Source of the DNA: Paenalcaligenes hominis
GTDB lineage: Bacteria; Pseudomonadota; Gammaproteobacteria; Burkholderiales; Burkholderiaceae_B
Length of the DNA: 64,000 bases
NCBI RefSeq assembly: GCF_011927625.1
Contig: NZ_JAATIZ010000001.1
Location: 558,001 to 622,000 of the forward strand
Direction: 5' to 3'
Shown here: positions 48,001-56,264 of the stretch, piece after piece
Layout: each line of letters begins with the position of its first letter
Position numbering within the stretch: position 1 is the stretch's first letter
Program-made: the position numbers and the translations under genes
Notes under the pieces: generated by a model
What the model saw: the letters and a program-made list of their open reading frames with translations, nothing else
Databases searched by the model: none
Told to the model about the DNA's origin: nothing

Positions 48001-50833
48001 GGCTGCAAGGCAAGCTGTGGCAAAAGGTGGGCCAAGCGGTGGCTACGGTGGCCAAGCAACAATTGACGCGGCAACACAGTTATTTGGCTCGACTGTCGAT
48101 ACGATTAACTCGGTCCTAGAAGGCGTAGGCGCTAAAGCGCAAACCGCCTGGTTCCACGGGATGTTTGAGTCCTCGGATAAGGGGCGAGGCGGTACGTTTG
48201 CCGGTGGTTCGATTCAGTTAGCTGATGGTTCAATTGTTGATTTTGGCACTAGCAAAAAAGGCGACGGCTTTGGCGGTAAAAGCGGTACCGCAGAAGAAAT
48301 GTTCGCTAATTTGCAGTCTGAGGTGCATTTTGCGGCACTAGAAGCATGGAAAGCCGTTGGCACTGAAATGCCGCAAGTCATTCGAGACATGCTTGCTGGT
48401 GTTGATGTGCGCAGTTTAACGGCTGAGCAGGCCCAAGGCTTAGTTGCAGAGATTAGCAATACTGTGGGTGCGGTGAATGCGTTATCTGATGCGTTTAATC
48501 AGATGCCGCTTGAGAATCTGAAAAACCTCACGTTTGATGTGACGCATGGCTTGGGTATGGCCTCTGGCGGTTTAGATGCTTTATCAGCAAATGTTGCTTC
48601 GTTTTACCAGGGCTTTTACTCAGAAGCAGAGCGCCAAGAGCATCTACACAGACAACTGGTCGACACGCTCGGTGCTGTGAATGTACAGCTGCCCAGTAGC
48701 CGTGAGGGCTTTAGGCAGCTAGTAGATTCTCTTGGAGAAGTCACTGAGGCGAATCAGCACACTATTGCCGCATTGCTTGGTGCTGCTAGCGCTGCAGATC
48801 AGTACTACGCAGAGCTAGAGCGACGTCAGGCGGAGGCGTATCAAGAGCGTCAGCGCCTAGAGCAAGAAGCGTATAACTCAGCTCGGTCCCATGTAGACAA
48901 ACTCATGTCTGCATTCAAAGAGCTAGCGCAAAAGCAGATCCGTGAATTAGAGCAAGTCTCTAAGACCACAGATAAAGTCGCAAACGCACTGCAAAAGTCG
49001 CTGAACACGCAGATTAGCTCCCTGACGTCCGTGAGTTCGATGTTAACGGACATGCTCAATGAGCTGCGTGGCGGTGCCAAGCTATTTGAAATGCAGTCTG
49101 CAGAGGGCTGGCGTGTTATCGGTAATACGATTAGCACAGGTGTTCTTCCAGATGCTGACAAGTTGCGTAGTGCAGTGGGATCCATTCGTGCAGACTTGGA
49201 CGACCGGTATTACGGCTCTATTTTTGAGCGTCAGCGCGATCAGCTTGTGCTAGCGAATCAGCTAGATAGCATTAATTCACTAGCTAAGCCACAACTGACG
49301 ATTGCAGAGCAACAGCTGCAGGTGATGCAAGACCAACTTGCGGAATTGCGAGAAGGCACGAAACGTGCGTTCGAACTTGCGGGTTTGTCACAAGCTCAGA
49401 TTGCTGCGATTAAATCGGTTGATGATAAGACGGCTGCAAGCGTGGGCCTTACTAAAGATCAGCTCGAGGCGTTACGCACGGGTAACAACGCCAGTGCTGT
49501 GTTGCAGAACCTAACGCGTGAGCAGATTCAAGGAATCCTTGGCGTTAAATCTGAGGTTATTAATGTCCACGGACTAACTGCTCAGCAGCTGGCAGAGCTA
49601 AGCCGAAACACAGGCGTTGCTAACGTCATTAAATCGCTAACAGATGCTCAAATTGCAGCACTGAAGTCAGTTGATGCGAAAACGGCCAAAGCGCTAGGGC
49701 TATCTGAGTCGCAGATTACTGCGCTGCAGTCGGGTAACGCCCAGGCACTGGCTTTGCAAGGACTTACGCGTGAGCAGATTCAAGGCATCCTTGGCGTTAA
49801 GAGTGAAACAAGTTCATTGCACGGTTTGAGTCAGTCTCAAATTGATGCTATGCGAGCCGTGGATCTCAGCACGCAAAGCGTTGCAGAGCTGATTGACCAC
49901 TTGCAAAAAGCAACGGAAGCAGAGCGGTTGGCATCTAAGCAAATTGAAACGATTCAAAGTCAGTTGGGCACGATGCAAGCGCAGTACGAGCAGCTGCGTG
50001 ACTTGAATACTTCGATGGGGTCGTTAGACGAAGGCATGCGTTTGCTTGCAGTGGCGATGAAAGCAGAACAGGTTGCGAAGCCGGAGCCCAGCAATTCAAA
50101 AGCGTTCGGCGGACGTGATTTTGAGTTTAAAAGTCAGGCAGCAGCGAAAAACTACTTACTCGGAAATACCGGTTTACTAGGGTCTTTTGCAGAAGAAGTA
50201 GCCAAGGGCTGGGCATCACCGACTGATTACTTGAAGTTTGCTCAGCTTCATTACAGCAGCTATGGCTGGGCTGAAAACCGTACTGACAAACCCGGTGAAA
50301 ACAAAGGTCGAACGCACAAGCCTGGGGTTACGTCAGAAGCGCAGGCGTATTTAGCTGCTAACCAAGACGTCATGACGGCTTACCTGCGTGAAGTGAAAAG
50401 CGGTGGGGCCGCAGGTGGTGATCGAGGCATGCTTGCTTTTGCTCAGTCGCATTTTGATCAATATGGCAGACATGAGATGCCGTTGCGAAAATATGCACGC
50501 GGTGGCGATCACTTTGGCGGCTTACGTCTCGTCGGTGAGCTAGGCCCAGAGCTTGAGGTGACAGGCCCGAGCCGCATTTTCAACGCAAGCAAAACGCAGG
50601 ATATCTTGCGCAATATGTCAGCGGGGCCAGATATTTCGGGTCTGATGCAGGGGTTAATTCGCGAGAATCAACAGCTGCGTCAAATGTACGAAAGCATGAT
50701 GCGCTCTATGATAGCGATGCAGCAGCGCATGGCGCGGGTTTTGGAGCGTTGGGAGGGTGATGATTATCCAGTGCGAATTGAGGAGATGCCTAGTGATCCA
50801 GTTTTTGTGAAAATTAAAAAGGAGGTGGCGTGA
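45053..50833 (+). CDS. Tail tape measure protein (1926 aa)
   Basis: Start at 45053 (MSDIAKLNLAV); the upstream frame lies in the terminator. An N-terminal coiled coil (SLEQLAQISAEAEKAAEKLG, then a long charged helix) is followed by the lambda-gpH-type region with MYYQSYRENQEFNRSLALTG and NITYAANTAKAVQEIARTG. A hydrophobic Gly/Ala-rich zone is at about 820-980 (GVGGMLGLAGSANASSSYG). The C-terminal third has an 84-residue duplication (LTREQIQGILGVKSE twice) and ends with KYARGGDHFGGLRLVGELGPE, typical of tape measures. Its length sets tail length (roughly 280-290 nm at 0.15 nm per residue, by the general rule). Confidence 0.93.
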   Translation: MSDIAKLNLAVDSSETVIAIKSLEQLAQISAEAEKAAEKLGGATKQQAKRLSELDKAAKANEATERRSIGQVLERARAYTKTAGAEVAAMQAAERNRNSTRKLAEEQEKLRNGLSKLLTVIDPLEAKLNKLDDAEAKLHKTFRAGVIDAEKYAESLAKIGAKRNDIVEKQLKEIGEGAGFASEMIKLLGLNSRESQRDLLNLGRAAASGNWGQVQSSMFQITRSSGALSIALSGVGMGIGAVTAGVGALGYMYYQSYRENQEFNRSLALTGNAAGATTERLTAMSRSIGENITYAANTAKAVQEIARTGKIAADSIEDVALASIQMQQAFGQAVDQTVSEFVRLGEAPSTALLELNDKYHHLTFSVYEQVRALEEQGREEEAMALAQRHHSEQLGIRANEVIENIGAIERAYLQAKKSIQGTWQTISDGIANLGKEEPITDVLAGLREELRQQEAFLQEMVTTGEKTGRPNLRDINQSKENIEAIKNEIEIHQEAVETLKNIDLLDQKRVEERNRLLKQSQDQTKYLEQNQPKTLEYELQKARENVNRLTEGLGKGTERYKAIMEAFYREEAEIRKRYEKKSSGNNSFASEVARLKARIEEENNFAAAAENTIAQVSRLNEFERRGMQLRNLAAKETKAANKAKLEELAALNEQAGALVRTNKLTEEAAKERLRYLEGIEKSTEKTRDEAQRIRDQARTMGMSKAAFEELTNARIKEQIAQLQGKKGSEEEIKLLKEQLVVREDLVKAIGEHDVAREGYEAQRKAEQEWRKTIENIDDVFRKGFADMLNRGEDSWKSFTKSLTTTFKTAVADEIYKMFMRPFVAQVAVGVGGMLGLAGSANASSSYGVATGIDMLTKANQAYMGISGGMTSSLAKGVSALGEAFGSSAMTSFASGMTGALGSISATGVKLGAVNAASLGAQVGTGTIANSAYSASMGAVNAGGAFAAAMPWITGGAAVLGLGLMAHNMMKGETRHGAYMQYDLAARQAVAKGGPSGGYGGQATIDAATQLFGSTVDTINSVLEGVGAKAQTAWFHGMFESSDKGRGGTFAGGSIQLADGSIVDFGTSKKGDGFGGKSGTAEEMFANLQSEVHFAALEAWKAVGTEMPQVIRDMLAGVDVRSLTAEQAQGLVAEISNTVGAVNALSDAFNQMPLENLKNLTFDVTHGLGMASGGLDALSANVASFYQGFYSEAERQEHLHRQLVDTLGAVNVQLPSSREGFRQLVDSLGEVTEANQHTIAALLGAASAADQYYAELERRQAEAYQERQRLEQEAYNSARSHVDKLMSAFKELAQKQIRELEQVSKTTDKVANALQKSLNTQISSLTSVSSMLTDMLNELRGGAKLFEMQSAEGWRVIGNTISTGVLPDADKLRSAVGSIRADLDDRYYGSIFERQRDQLVLANQLDSINSLAKPQLTIAEQQLQVMQDQLAELREGTKRAFELAGLSQAQIAAIKSVDDKTAASVGLTKDQLEALRTGNNASAVLQNLTREQIQGILGVKSEVINVHGLTAQQLAELSRNTGVANVIKSLTDAQIAALKSVDAKTAKALGLSESQITALQSGNAQALALQGLTREQIQGILGVKSETSSLHGLSQSQIDAMRAVDLSTQSVAELIDHLQKATEAERLASKQIETIQSQLGTMQAQYEQLRDLNTSMGSLDEGMRLLAVAMKAEQVAKPEPSNSKAFGGRDFEFKSQAAAKNYLLGNTGLLGSFAEEVAKGWASPTDYLKFAQLHYSSYGWAENRTDKPGENKGRTHKPGVTSEAQAYLAANQDVMTAYLREVKSGGAAGGDRGMLAFAQSHFDQYGRHEMPLRKYARGGDHFGGLRLVGELGPELEVTGPSRIFNASKTQDILRNMSAGPDISGLMQGLIRENQQLRQMYESMMRSMIAMQQRMARVLERWEGDDYPVRIEEMPSDPVFVKIKKEVA
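49385..49840 (+). repeat. 252-bp (84-aa) internal duplication in the tape measure gene
   Basis: Unit 1 starts near 49385, unit 2 near 49637. Landmark ACGCGTGAGCAGATTCAAGG begins at 49514 and again at 49766, exactly 252 bp apart. A degenerate third start (LSQSQIDAMRAVD) follows. The repeats have the pattern L-x(3)-QI-x-AL-x-S. Confidence 0.85.
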
Positions 50834-51726
50834 GTTTAGTTATCGTAAAGCCGGTGGTGGTGACTGACGAGATGCTCATTGACTCGAACGTGCCAGTTGA
50901 TGATTACCTGCCTTTTGACCCAGATGAGACTTACTCTGTTGGCGCTCGTGTAGTCCTTGGGCGCAACATTTACGAGTCGCTAGCCGATGAAAATCAGGGT
51001 AATGATCCGCTGAATTACCCTGATAAATGGCTCAGCCCCGGCGTAGTGAATCGGTGGCGCGCTTTTGACGATCAAATCAGCTCGCGTGCTATGCGACCTA
51101 ATTTAATCACATATCGGATTAAAACAGGGCGTGCTGCGAACTCAATAGGCATCTTAAACTTAACTGGCGCAACGGAAGTAAAAATTCGTGTCGAGGACCC
51201 GCTATTAGGCGTGTATGAGAAAACGCAGAAAGTGAATCCGATCACGCCTCAATCAAGTTGGTGGCACTGGTACTACGGCTACAGAAAAGCGCGAAACCAA
51301 GCGCTTTTTTTACGTTTGCCGTCTTACCCACGTGCAGAGATTTGCATAGAGATTAAGGGAGGTGAAAAACTGGGTGTAGGACTTATTGTGCTTGGTCAGC
51401 AGCGTCGATTTGGGATTGGCGTAGAGTATGGCGCTAGAGCAGGGATTACGTCTTATAGCCGCGTGCGTAGAGATTCCGACTCAGGGGAGGTCGATATTCG
51501 GAAAGGGCGTTCATCTAAGCGAAGCACGTTTAATTTAGCGATTAGAAATACGGAGGTCGATCAAGTGTATGACTTTATGAGCGAAGTGGATTCTGTGCCA
51601 GTTTTGATGATTGCCACTGACTCATTTAAAGCGTTTACAGGGTACGGTCTCATTAAGCATTTTGAGGTTGTCGTACCCAACGTTTCGACGTCTGATTGCT
51701 CGATTGAGTTTGATGGTTTTATCTAA
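50830..51726 (+). CDS. Tail tip/baseplate protein (298 aa)
   Basis: Overlaps the tape measure stop by 4 bp. The N-terminus resembles a small chitin/carbohydrate-binding-like module (PDETYSVGARVVLGRNIYES, NPDKW-like NYPDKWL). The remainder is beta-rich (NSIGILNLTGATEVKIRV; FGIGVEYGARAGITSYSRV; VPVLMIATDSFKAFTGYG). It occupies the place of distal tail/hub genes. Exact counterpart not recognised. Confidence 0.65.
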   Translation: MSLVIVKPVVVTDEMLIDSNVPVDDYLPFDPDETYSVGARVVLGRNIYESLADENQGNDPLNYPDKWLSPGVVNRWRAFDDQISSRAMRPNLITYRIKTGRAANSIGILNLTGATEVKIRVEDPLLGVYEKTQKVNPITPQSSWWHWYYGYRKARNQALFLRLPSYPRAEICIEIKGGEKLGVGLIVLGQQRRFGIGVEYGARAGITSYSRVRRDSDSGEVDIRKGRSSKRSTFNLAIRNTEVDQVYDFMSEVDSVPVLMIATDSFKAFTGYGLIKHFEVVVPNVSTSDCSIEFDGFI

Positions 51727-51745
51727 GTTTTCAAGTATTACAAAT

Positions 51746-51770
51746 AGCCCGCTTTAGTGCGGGCTTTTTT
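51746..51770 (+). terminator. Intrinsic terminator before the fibre gene
   Basis: AGCCCGC/GCGGGCT with a TTTAGT loop and T-run. Confidence 0.92.
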
Positions 51771-51782
51771 ATTGGAGAAAGT

Positions 51783-53486
51783 ATGTCTATACCGAAGATT
51801 GACCCGTATCCTCCTGCGCCAACGCCGGAAGACAGCGAGGAGGTTTTTGATGATAAGGCGTATGCTCATGCAGCGTCTTTAGAACTACGACGCGTTCAGA
51901 TGAATGAGGTGGCTACGTATGTTAATACCCGTGCTTCTGATGCTAATAACCGAGCTGTAGCAGCTGCAGCAAGCGCAACAGCTTCCGCAAATAGCGCAAC
52001 ACGGTCTGATGAGTGGGCGAATAAAGCGCCGGGGTCTGTGGTGGCTTCTGGAAAGTATTCTGCGCGACATTATTCAGATCTGTCAGATAGGTTTGCGAAC
52101 GCGCCTGAAGATGTGGAGGTGGTGCCAGGAAAGTATTCTGCTCTTCACTGGCAGGAGAAGGCTAAAAAAATCGCGAACGTTCATGCGACGACGGTAGCTA
52201 CAGACCCCTTGCCTACTGTGATTGCAACGAACGTGCAAGAGGCTTTGCGGGATTTGGCGTATCAGGCAGATCAGTTGAGGGTTGCGAAGAATCAGTTGAA
52301 ATATGGTGATGGACCCTATCCAATATTGGATTTCCAGTTTGCTGGGGCTAAGTATTTGGATCCACGGATTCAGTTTACCCGTGCTAGCTTAGATTGGGAT
52401 GAGGAGGGCAACGAGTACGGTGTTGACGAGCCGGTACTTACGGATAAAGGGCTTTGGGGAAGTGGCGTGAGGACTAATTTACTTACGGAATCTAAAGACT
52501 TTTTAGGGTGGTCCGCTGCCCCAGCCGCCTCTCTAGCTAGAGGTTATGGACAAAGCCCATTTAATTGGGGAAGATCTGCTTTATTTAAGCAAGCTGAGAA
52601 CACTACAGGTTCTCCATATTTTCATAGGACAGCTACAGTTCAGCAGTACACAGAGGGGGTAATGTACACAGCTAGTTTGTATGTTAAACCGTTGGCGAGT
52701 AATAGTTCGAATAATCCAATAAGAGTTATCTTACATCAGCAAATGTTCGAATCCCAATGTAACGTTGGATTAACGCCTGATGGGCAAATAAGCAAAGGTT
52801 CTGGTGCAACATTTGTTGGCTGTGATCCCGCCGGAAATGGGTTTTATCGAATCTGGGTGACAGGCAAAGCAGCAACTACAGGAACGAGTTGGGCCCCGAT
52901 AGCCTGGCCCCTCCGATCTATGCTCGAAGAGGGTGAGGGATGGGAGGTTTTTGGGATGCAGTTGGAGGAAGGGATCTCCCCCACCCCATACATACCTACT
53001 GAAGCCAGCCAGGTGACGGTGGCAGACGGCGTACTTAATTCAATAAGAACAGATCGTCTGCGTTCTGTGGTTATAGACCTAGAGCTACTAAGAAATCTGA
53101 TAGATAACAATACGCTCTATATATTAAGTTGGGGAAAGGGCAGAACAGGACATATACCAACGAACGGCATTATGGTTTGGGCTGCGGGCTTCTCTAACAA
53201 TATTCAGGTTCGGATTTACACTAACGGCTCTTACATGAGTCGAACCATCCCTGGTAACTGGGAAGACCTGAGAAAACTGGGTGTAAGTATCTTCCCCGAT
53301 AAAATAGTAGTTGCTGCAGACGGAGTTGTGAGAGAAATAGAAACAGATAGGGATGTTGTAAATGAGGCTATTTTTGCTAATTTGCATCCCGCAACACATG
53401 TTCAATCAAAATATAGGTGGTTAAAGTCAGCCGCTTTTTACGAGCGTGCATTAACAACTGAGCAACTACAGGAACTCACAACATGA
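51783..53486 (+). CDS. Tail fibre/spike protein with lectin-like C-terminus (567 aa)
   Basis: GGAG upstream of ATG. N-terminal attachment part, then an Ala/Ser-rich trimeric helix (NRAVAAAASATASANSATR) and SARHYSDLSDRFANAPE, YSALHWQEKAKKIA repeats typical of fibres. The second half starts DFQFAGAKYLDPRIQFTRAS and continues as a LamG/concanavalin-like beta-sandwich with IRTDRLRSVVIDLELL and YERALTTEQLQEL. It probably recognises a surface glycan. Confidence 0.85.
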   Translation: MSIPKIDPYPPAPTPEDSEEVFDDKAYAHAASLELRRVQMNEVATYVNTRASDANNRAVAAAASATASANSATRSDEWANKAPGSVVASGKYSARHYSDLSDRFANAPEDVEVVPGKYSALHWQEKAKKIANVHATTVATDPLPTVIATNVQEALRDLAYQADQLRVAKNQLKYGDGPYPILDFQFAGAKYLDPRIQFTRASLDWDEEGNEYGVDEPVLTDKGLWGSGVRTNLLTESKDFLGWSAAPAASLARGYGQSPFNWGRSALFKQAENTTGSPYFHRTATVQQYTEGVMYTASLYVKPLASNSSNNPIRVILHQQMFESQCNVGLTPDGQISKGSGATFVGCDPAGNGFYRIWVTGKAATTGTSWAPIAWPLRSMLEEGEGWEVFGMQLEEGISPTPYIPTEASQVTVADGVLNSIRTDRLRSVVIDLELLRNLIDNNTLYILSWGKGRTGHIPTNGIMVWAAGFSNNIQVRIYTNGSYMSRTIPGNWEDLRKLGVSIFPDKIVVAADGVVREIETDRDVVNEAIFANLHPATHVQSKYRWLKSAAFYERALTTEQLQELTT

Positions 53487-53797
53487 AAGACTATTTCTTA
53501 AGAGCTAATAGCCGGAAAATTATAGATGAAGCCCTGCAATCAGCGGGGCTTTTGTCATATATAGATGGTGAATCCGTCACACCCCATGACGTAGCTATTG
53601 ATTACGTTGGCACGATTTACCGACCAACCGGCCACATGTTGCTAGATACAGAGGGTGAGGAGTACCCTGAAATTAAGCCGGTTGAGGGATATCACGCCAA
53701 CCTACGCGCTGATTTGACCGCTGAGCAAGAGGCGCTACTGCCAATAATCGAAGCTCCCAACCAACCTCAGCGAATCTTTGCAGGAGGCATCTTATGA
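53483..53797 (+). CDS. Small fibre-associated protein (104 aa)
   Basis: Overlaps the fibre gene by 4 bp. TGHMLLDTEGEEYPEIKPVEG and GYHANLRADLTAEQEALLP resemble short proteins that follow fibre genes in proteobacterial phages. Possible fibre chaperone; weak. Confidence 0.55.
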   Translation: MKDYFLRANSRKIIDEALQSAGLLSYIDGESVTPHDVAIDYVGTIYRPTGHMLLDTEGEEYPEIKPVEGYHANLRADLTAEQEALLPIIEAPNQPQRIFAGGIL

Positions 53798-54084
53798 ATC
53801 GAACGCACGTAGAGCATCTAATCGTAGCCTTGGTTATCCAAGGCTTTTTTGTGGGTGGTTTCTATCTCCTAGGCCTGCAGCACGGTGCCTGGGTCGGCGC
53901 CATCTTTGTGACAGCGCTGTTTCTCGGTCGAGAACACGCGCAGCGTGAATACAAGATCGGGGACCCAAGTCAACTCAAGGGTTATGAAGCGCTAGACATA
54001 TGGCGTTGGTCACTTGATGCGAAGCTCGATTTACTAATACCCACAGCTGCAGTCTTTCTGGTAGCAGTACTACTCAACAGATAG
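53794..54084 (+). CDS. Small membrane protein before the lysis genes (96 aa)
   Basis: Two N-terminal hydrophobic helices (LIVALVIQGFFVGGFYLLG, GAWVGAIFVTALFLG) and a third at the C-terminus (LLIPTAAVFLVAVLL). The polar middle has REHAQREYKIGDPSQLKGYE. Could be an accessory holin or antiholin; position supports a lysis role. Confidence 0.55.
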   Translation: MNRTHVEHLIVALVIQGFFVGGFYLLGLQHGAWVGAIFVTALFLGREHAQREYKIGDPSQLKGYEALDIWRWSLDAKLDLLIPTAAVFLVAVLLNR

Positions 54085-54134
54085 CGCACTACGCGCTTTT
54101 TTTACGCCCATTGCCATTGCAGTGGGCTTTTTTT
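54083..54134 (+). terminator. Two tandem terminators before the holin genes
   Basis: AGCGC/GCGCT with T7 (54083-54103) and GCCCA/TGGGC extended stem with T7 (54106-54134). Confidence 0.88.
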
Positions 54135-54148
54135 ATTAGGAGACAGTC

Positions 54149-54472
54149 TTGAGCGTATGGGGCTGGATTATTGACGTCTCTGACACGTTTCAGTGGGGGA
54201 TTGCTGGGCTTGTCGGGGCTCTCGTTGCGAGCTGGTTTCGTCGAGAAGACTTAAAGCATCGAAAAGATTTTATTTTCTTTGCGATGGCCGGCGCCGTTAT
54301 TGCGCACTTCTTGACTGGGGCGATAGCGACATATTTAGAAGTGTCACCAGCAAATGCCGGCAGCATCGGTTTTTTATTGGGGCTTTTTGGCGGTACGGTG
54401 ACGCAAGCGATTATCAGAGCGATTGTGAAATCAGACTTCTGGCAATTAGTCATGAGTCGATGGGGGAAATAG
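54149..54472 (+). CDS. Putative holin (107 aa)
   Basis: TTG start with AGGAGA upstream. Three hydrophobic segments (FQWGIAGLVGALVASWF; FIFFAMAGAVIAHFLTGAIA; IGFLLGLFGGTVTQAIIRAI). It is adjacent to a second small membrane gene and an endolysin, as expected for a lysis cassette. Confidence 0.75.
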   Translation: MSVWGWIIDVSDTFQWGIAGLVGALVASWFRREDLKHRKDFIFFAMAGAVIAHFLTGAIATYLEVSPANAGSIGFLLGLFGGTVTQAIIRAIVKSDFWQLVMSRWGK

Positions 54473-54473
54473 G

Positions 54474-54752
54474 GTGATCTATATCAATATTTTTTCGTGT
54501 CTCTTGATTTGTATTTGGGCGTCTTGGTGTGCGGTGTCAAAGCGTATTCAAGGTGGGCCAACGTGTCGGTTTCTCTTTGGTGTAGCTGCTTTGGCAGCGA
54601 TGGGCGTTATTTTTGCACCGCACGGGACGTACTCAGCGGGGCGTACAGCAGAGGTCACGATGAACGTGGCTTTAGCGTTGTTGTGCGTGCGTCACATCCT
54701 ACTGAAAAACCGTCTGACCTGGTGTCGTCTTAAAAAATGGTGGAATAAATGA
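54474..54752 (+). CDS. Second holin-like protein (92 aa)
   Basis: GTG start two bp after the previous stop. Three hydrophobic segments, the pattern FLFGVAALAAMGVIFAPHG and TMNVALALLCVRHILL of the 3TM holin family. May be holin or antiholin of the pair. Confidence 0.72.
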   Translation: MIYINIFSCLLICIWASWCAVSKRIQGGPTCRFLFGVAALAAMGVIFAPHGTYSAGRTAEVTMNVALALLCVRHILLKNRLTWCRLKKWWNK

Positions 54753-55240
54753 AATTAAGTGAAGTAATAAAAACAGCGATTGAGCCTGCCTTCTCCTTGT
54801 TGCCGGAGCGCATGCGCAGCAAAGAAGCCAGTGTGATGCTGTTGGCGATTGGTCTGCAGGAAAGCCGCTTCGTACACACGTACCAGCTAGTGCAAGGTAA
54901 GCCCGGCGCTAAAGGTCCTGCTCGCGGCTGGTGGCAGTTTGAGCGAATGGGTGGGGTGCATGGGGTTTTGACTCATGCAGCCAGTAAAGACCATGCTTTG
55001 GCTGTGTGTCGTGCTCGAGGCGTAGAGCCTAATGCCAGAGACGTGTGGGAAAAACTGGAGCACGATCAAATCTTAGCGGCGGCATTTGCCCGTTTATTAC
55101 TGTGGACTGATCCACGAAGTTTGCCGCGGTTAGGAGATGAGCAAGGCGCATGGGATTTGTATATGCGAGTGTGGCGCCCGGGTAAGCCCCATTTACGCAC
55201 ATGGACAGTGTGTTACGCCGATGCGTTAAAAGAGGTGTGA
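54749..55240 (+). CDS. Endolysin, lysozyme/transglycosylase-like (163 aa)
   Basis: LLAIGLQESRFVHTYQLV carries the catalytic-type glutamate in QESR, then GPARGWWQFERMGGVHGVL, a lytic-transglycosylase-like layout. No signal sequence, so holin-dependent. Lies between holins and Rz. Confidence 0.8.
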   Translation: MKLSEVIKTAIEPAFSLLPERMRSKEASVMLLAIGLQESRFVHTYQLVQGKPGAKGPARGWWQFERMGGVHGVLTHAASKDHALAVCRARGVEPNARDVWEKLEHDQILAAAFARLLLWTDPRSLPRLGDEQGAWDLYMRVWRPGKPHLRTWTVCYADALKEV

Positions 55241-55241
55241 C

Positions 55242-55673
55242 ATGTTAAAGCAAGTGGGAATAGGGGCCGCGATTACAGCGGCTCTTTTTCTTGGTGGCTG
55301 GCTGTATGGTCAGTATCAATATAAGCAAGGCGTTAACGCTGAGAAAGTTAATGCTGTGCTTTCTCAAATAGCAATAGAGCAGGGGATGCAGTATGAAAAA
55401 GATAGGGCAGACGCAGAATATCGACAAGCCGTGCTCGAGCGTGAAGCAGCTCAAAAGCTGGTGTCTGATCAGCGTGTTCGTATTGTCGGGCTGCTCAACG
55501 ACTTACGTAACGCCCAAGCTTCCGACCCCGGCAGCGGACCTAATGACGCCGGAGCGGACGGGATCGGGATACTTATCGAGTGTATCGGAGACTATGAGCA
55601 AATGGGAGCAGAGGCTGCAAGGCTCGCTGATAAAGTGAATGGGTTGCAGGGGTATGTTAAGGCGTTTCGTTAG
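55242..55673 (+). CDS. Rz-like inner-membrane spanin
   Basis: 143 residues: N-terminal transmembrane helix (IGAAITAALFLGGWLYGQY) and periplasmic helical domain (AVLEREAAQKLVSDQRVR). The gene contains the Rz1 frame. Together they fuse inner and outer membranes at lysis. Confidence 0.85.
   Translation: MLKQVGIGAAITAALFLGGWLYGQYQYKQGVNAEKVNAVLSQIAIEQGMQYEKDRADAEYRQAVLEREAAQKLVSDQRVRIVGLLNDLRNAQASDPGSGPNDAGADGIGILIECIGDYEQMGAEAARLADKVNGLQGYVKAFR
55393..55638 (+). CDS. Rz1-like outer-membrane spanin lipoprotein
   Basis: 81 residues embedded out of frame in the Rz gene. Lipobox in SVFVLSGC, then a Pro-rich segment (TPKLPTPAADLMTPERTG). The embedded arrangement is characteristic of Rz/Rz1 pairs. 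Confidence 0.85.
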   Translation: MKKIGQTQNIDKPCSSVKQLKSWCLISVFVLSGCSTTYVTPKLPTPAADLMTPERTGSGYLSSVSETMSKWEQRLQGSLIK

Positions 55674-55782
55674 CTAGCGTATAAGCGATGTTAAGAACGA
55701 GTTTTCTTGTGACATTTGATGTTTTTTGTTAAATTTTATTTTTTACTAAATGTAAGTTTTTTAAGCCCAAAGGATAAATCGT

Positions 55783-56211
55783 ATGTTCAAAAAAACCATT
55801 GTGACTGCGGCTCTTGTTTTTTCTGCGCCTCTTTATGCGGATTCTCAGTGCGTTACTAAAATATATAGCAGGCAGGATGTTCTTTATGAGTTAAAAAAAC
55901 AAGGCTGGGGTTATGATAATTACGATTTGATTTGTGAGAAAATGAGGGCTGCTAATGCAGAGTTTTTGGTATCTGCTAATGCGATGGTGGTAAGAGGAAA
56001 ATCTGTTACGTGGGCTGTTGTTTCTGTAAAGGGCGCGGATTCCAGCATAGTGGCGGTTAACAATATGGGGCACTCAACGCTGGTGGATGATACCCCTAGT
56101 ACAAATATTGCTAATAGTAATTATATGGTAGCAATAGATCAGGCGATTGGCGCTTTAGATATAGATAAGGCGATTGCTGATCTGAATGAGGCTAGAAGAA
56201 ACGCGAAGTAA
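55783..56211 (+). CDS. Secreted moron protein C (142 aa)
   Basis: Signal peptide KKTIVTAALVFSAPLYADS, then an alpha/beta domain (VLYELKKQGWGYDNYDLIC, ANAMVVRGKSVTWAVVSVK). AAAGGAT upstream. AT-rich leader and position after the lysis genes suggest a lysogenic-conversion gene. Unknown function. Confidence 0.65.
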   Translation: MFKKTIVTAALVFSAPLYADSQCVTKIYSRQDVLYELKKQGWGYDNYDLICEKMRAANAEFLVSANAMVVRGKSVTWAVVSVKGADSSIVAVNNMGHSTLVDDTPSTNIANSNYMVAIDQAIGALDIDKAIADLNEARRNAK

Positions 56212-56229
56212 GTGTTTTCACGAATAAAA

Positions 56230-56250
56230 GCGATCCACATATAGGATCGC
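56230..56250. terminator. Hairpin after the secreted gene
   Basis: GCGATCC/GGATCGC with a seven-base loop but no clear T-run on the plus strand; probably a weak terminator or a bidirectional stop. Confidence 0.5.
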
Positions 56251-56264
56251 TGCAAAGCATCACT

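Noticed and set aside
53124-53405. Minus-strand ORF within the fibre gene
   Set aside because: Shadow frame; the plus strand has a continuous fibre with lectin-like sequence.
54497-54733. Alternative frame within the second holin gene
   Set aside because: No ribosome site, and the other frame has the hydrophobic holin pattern.
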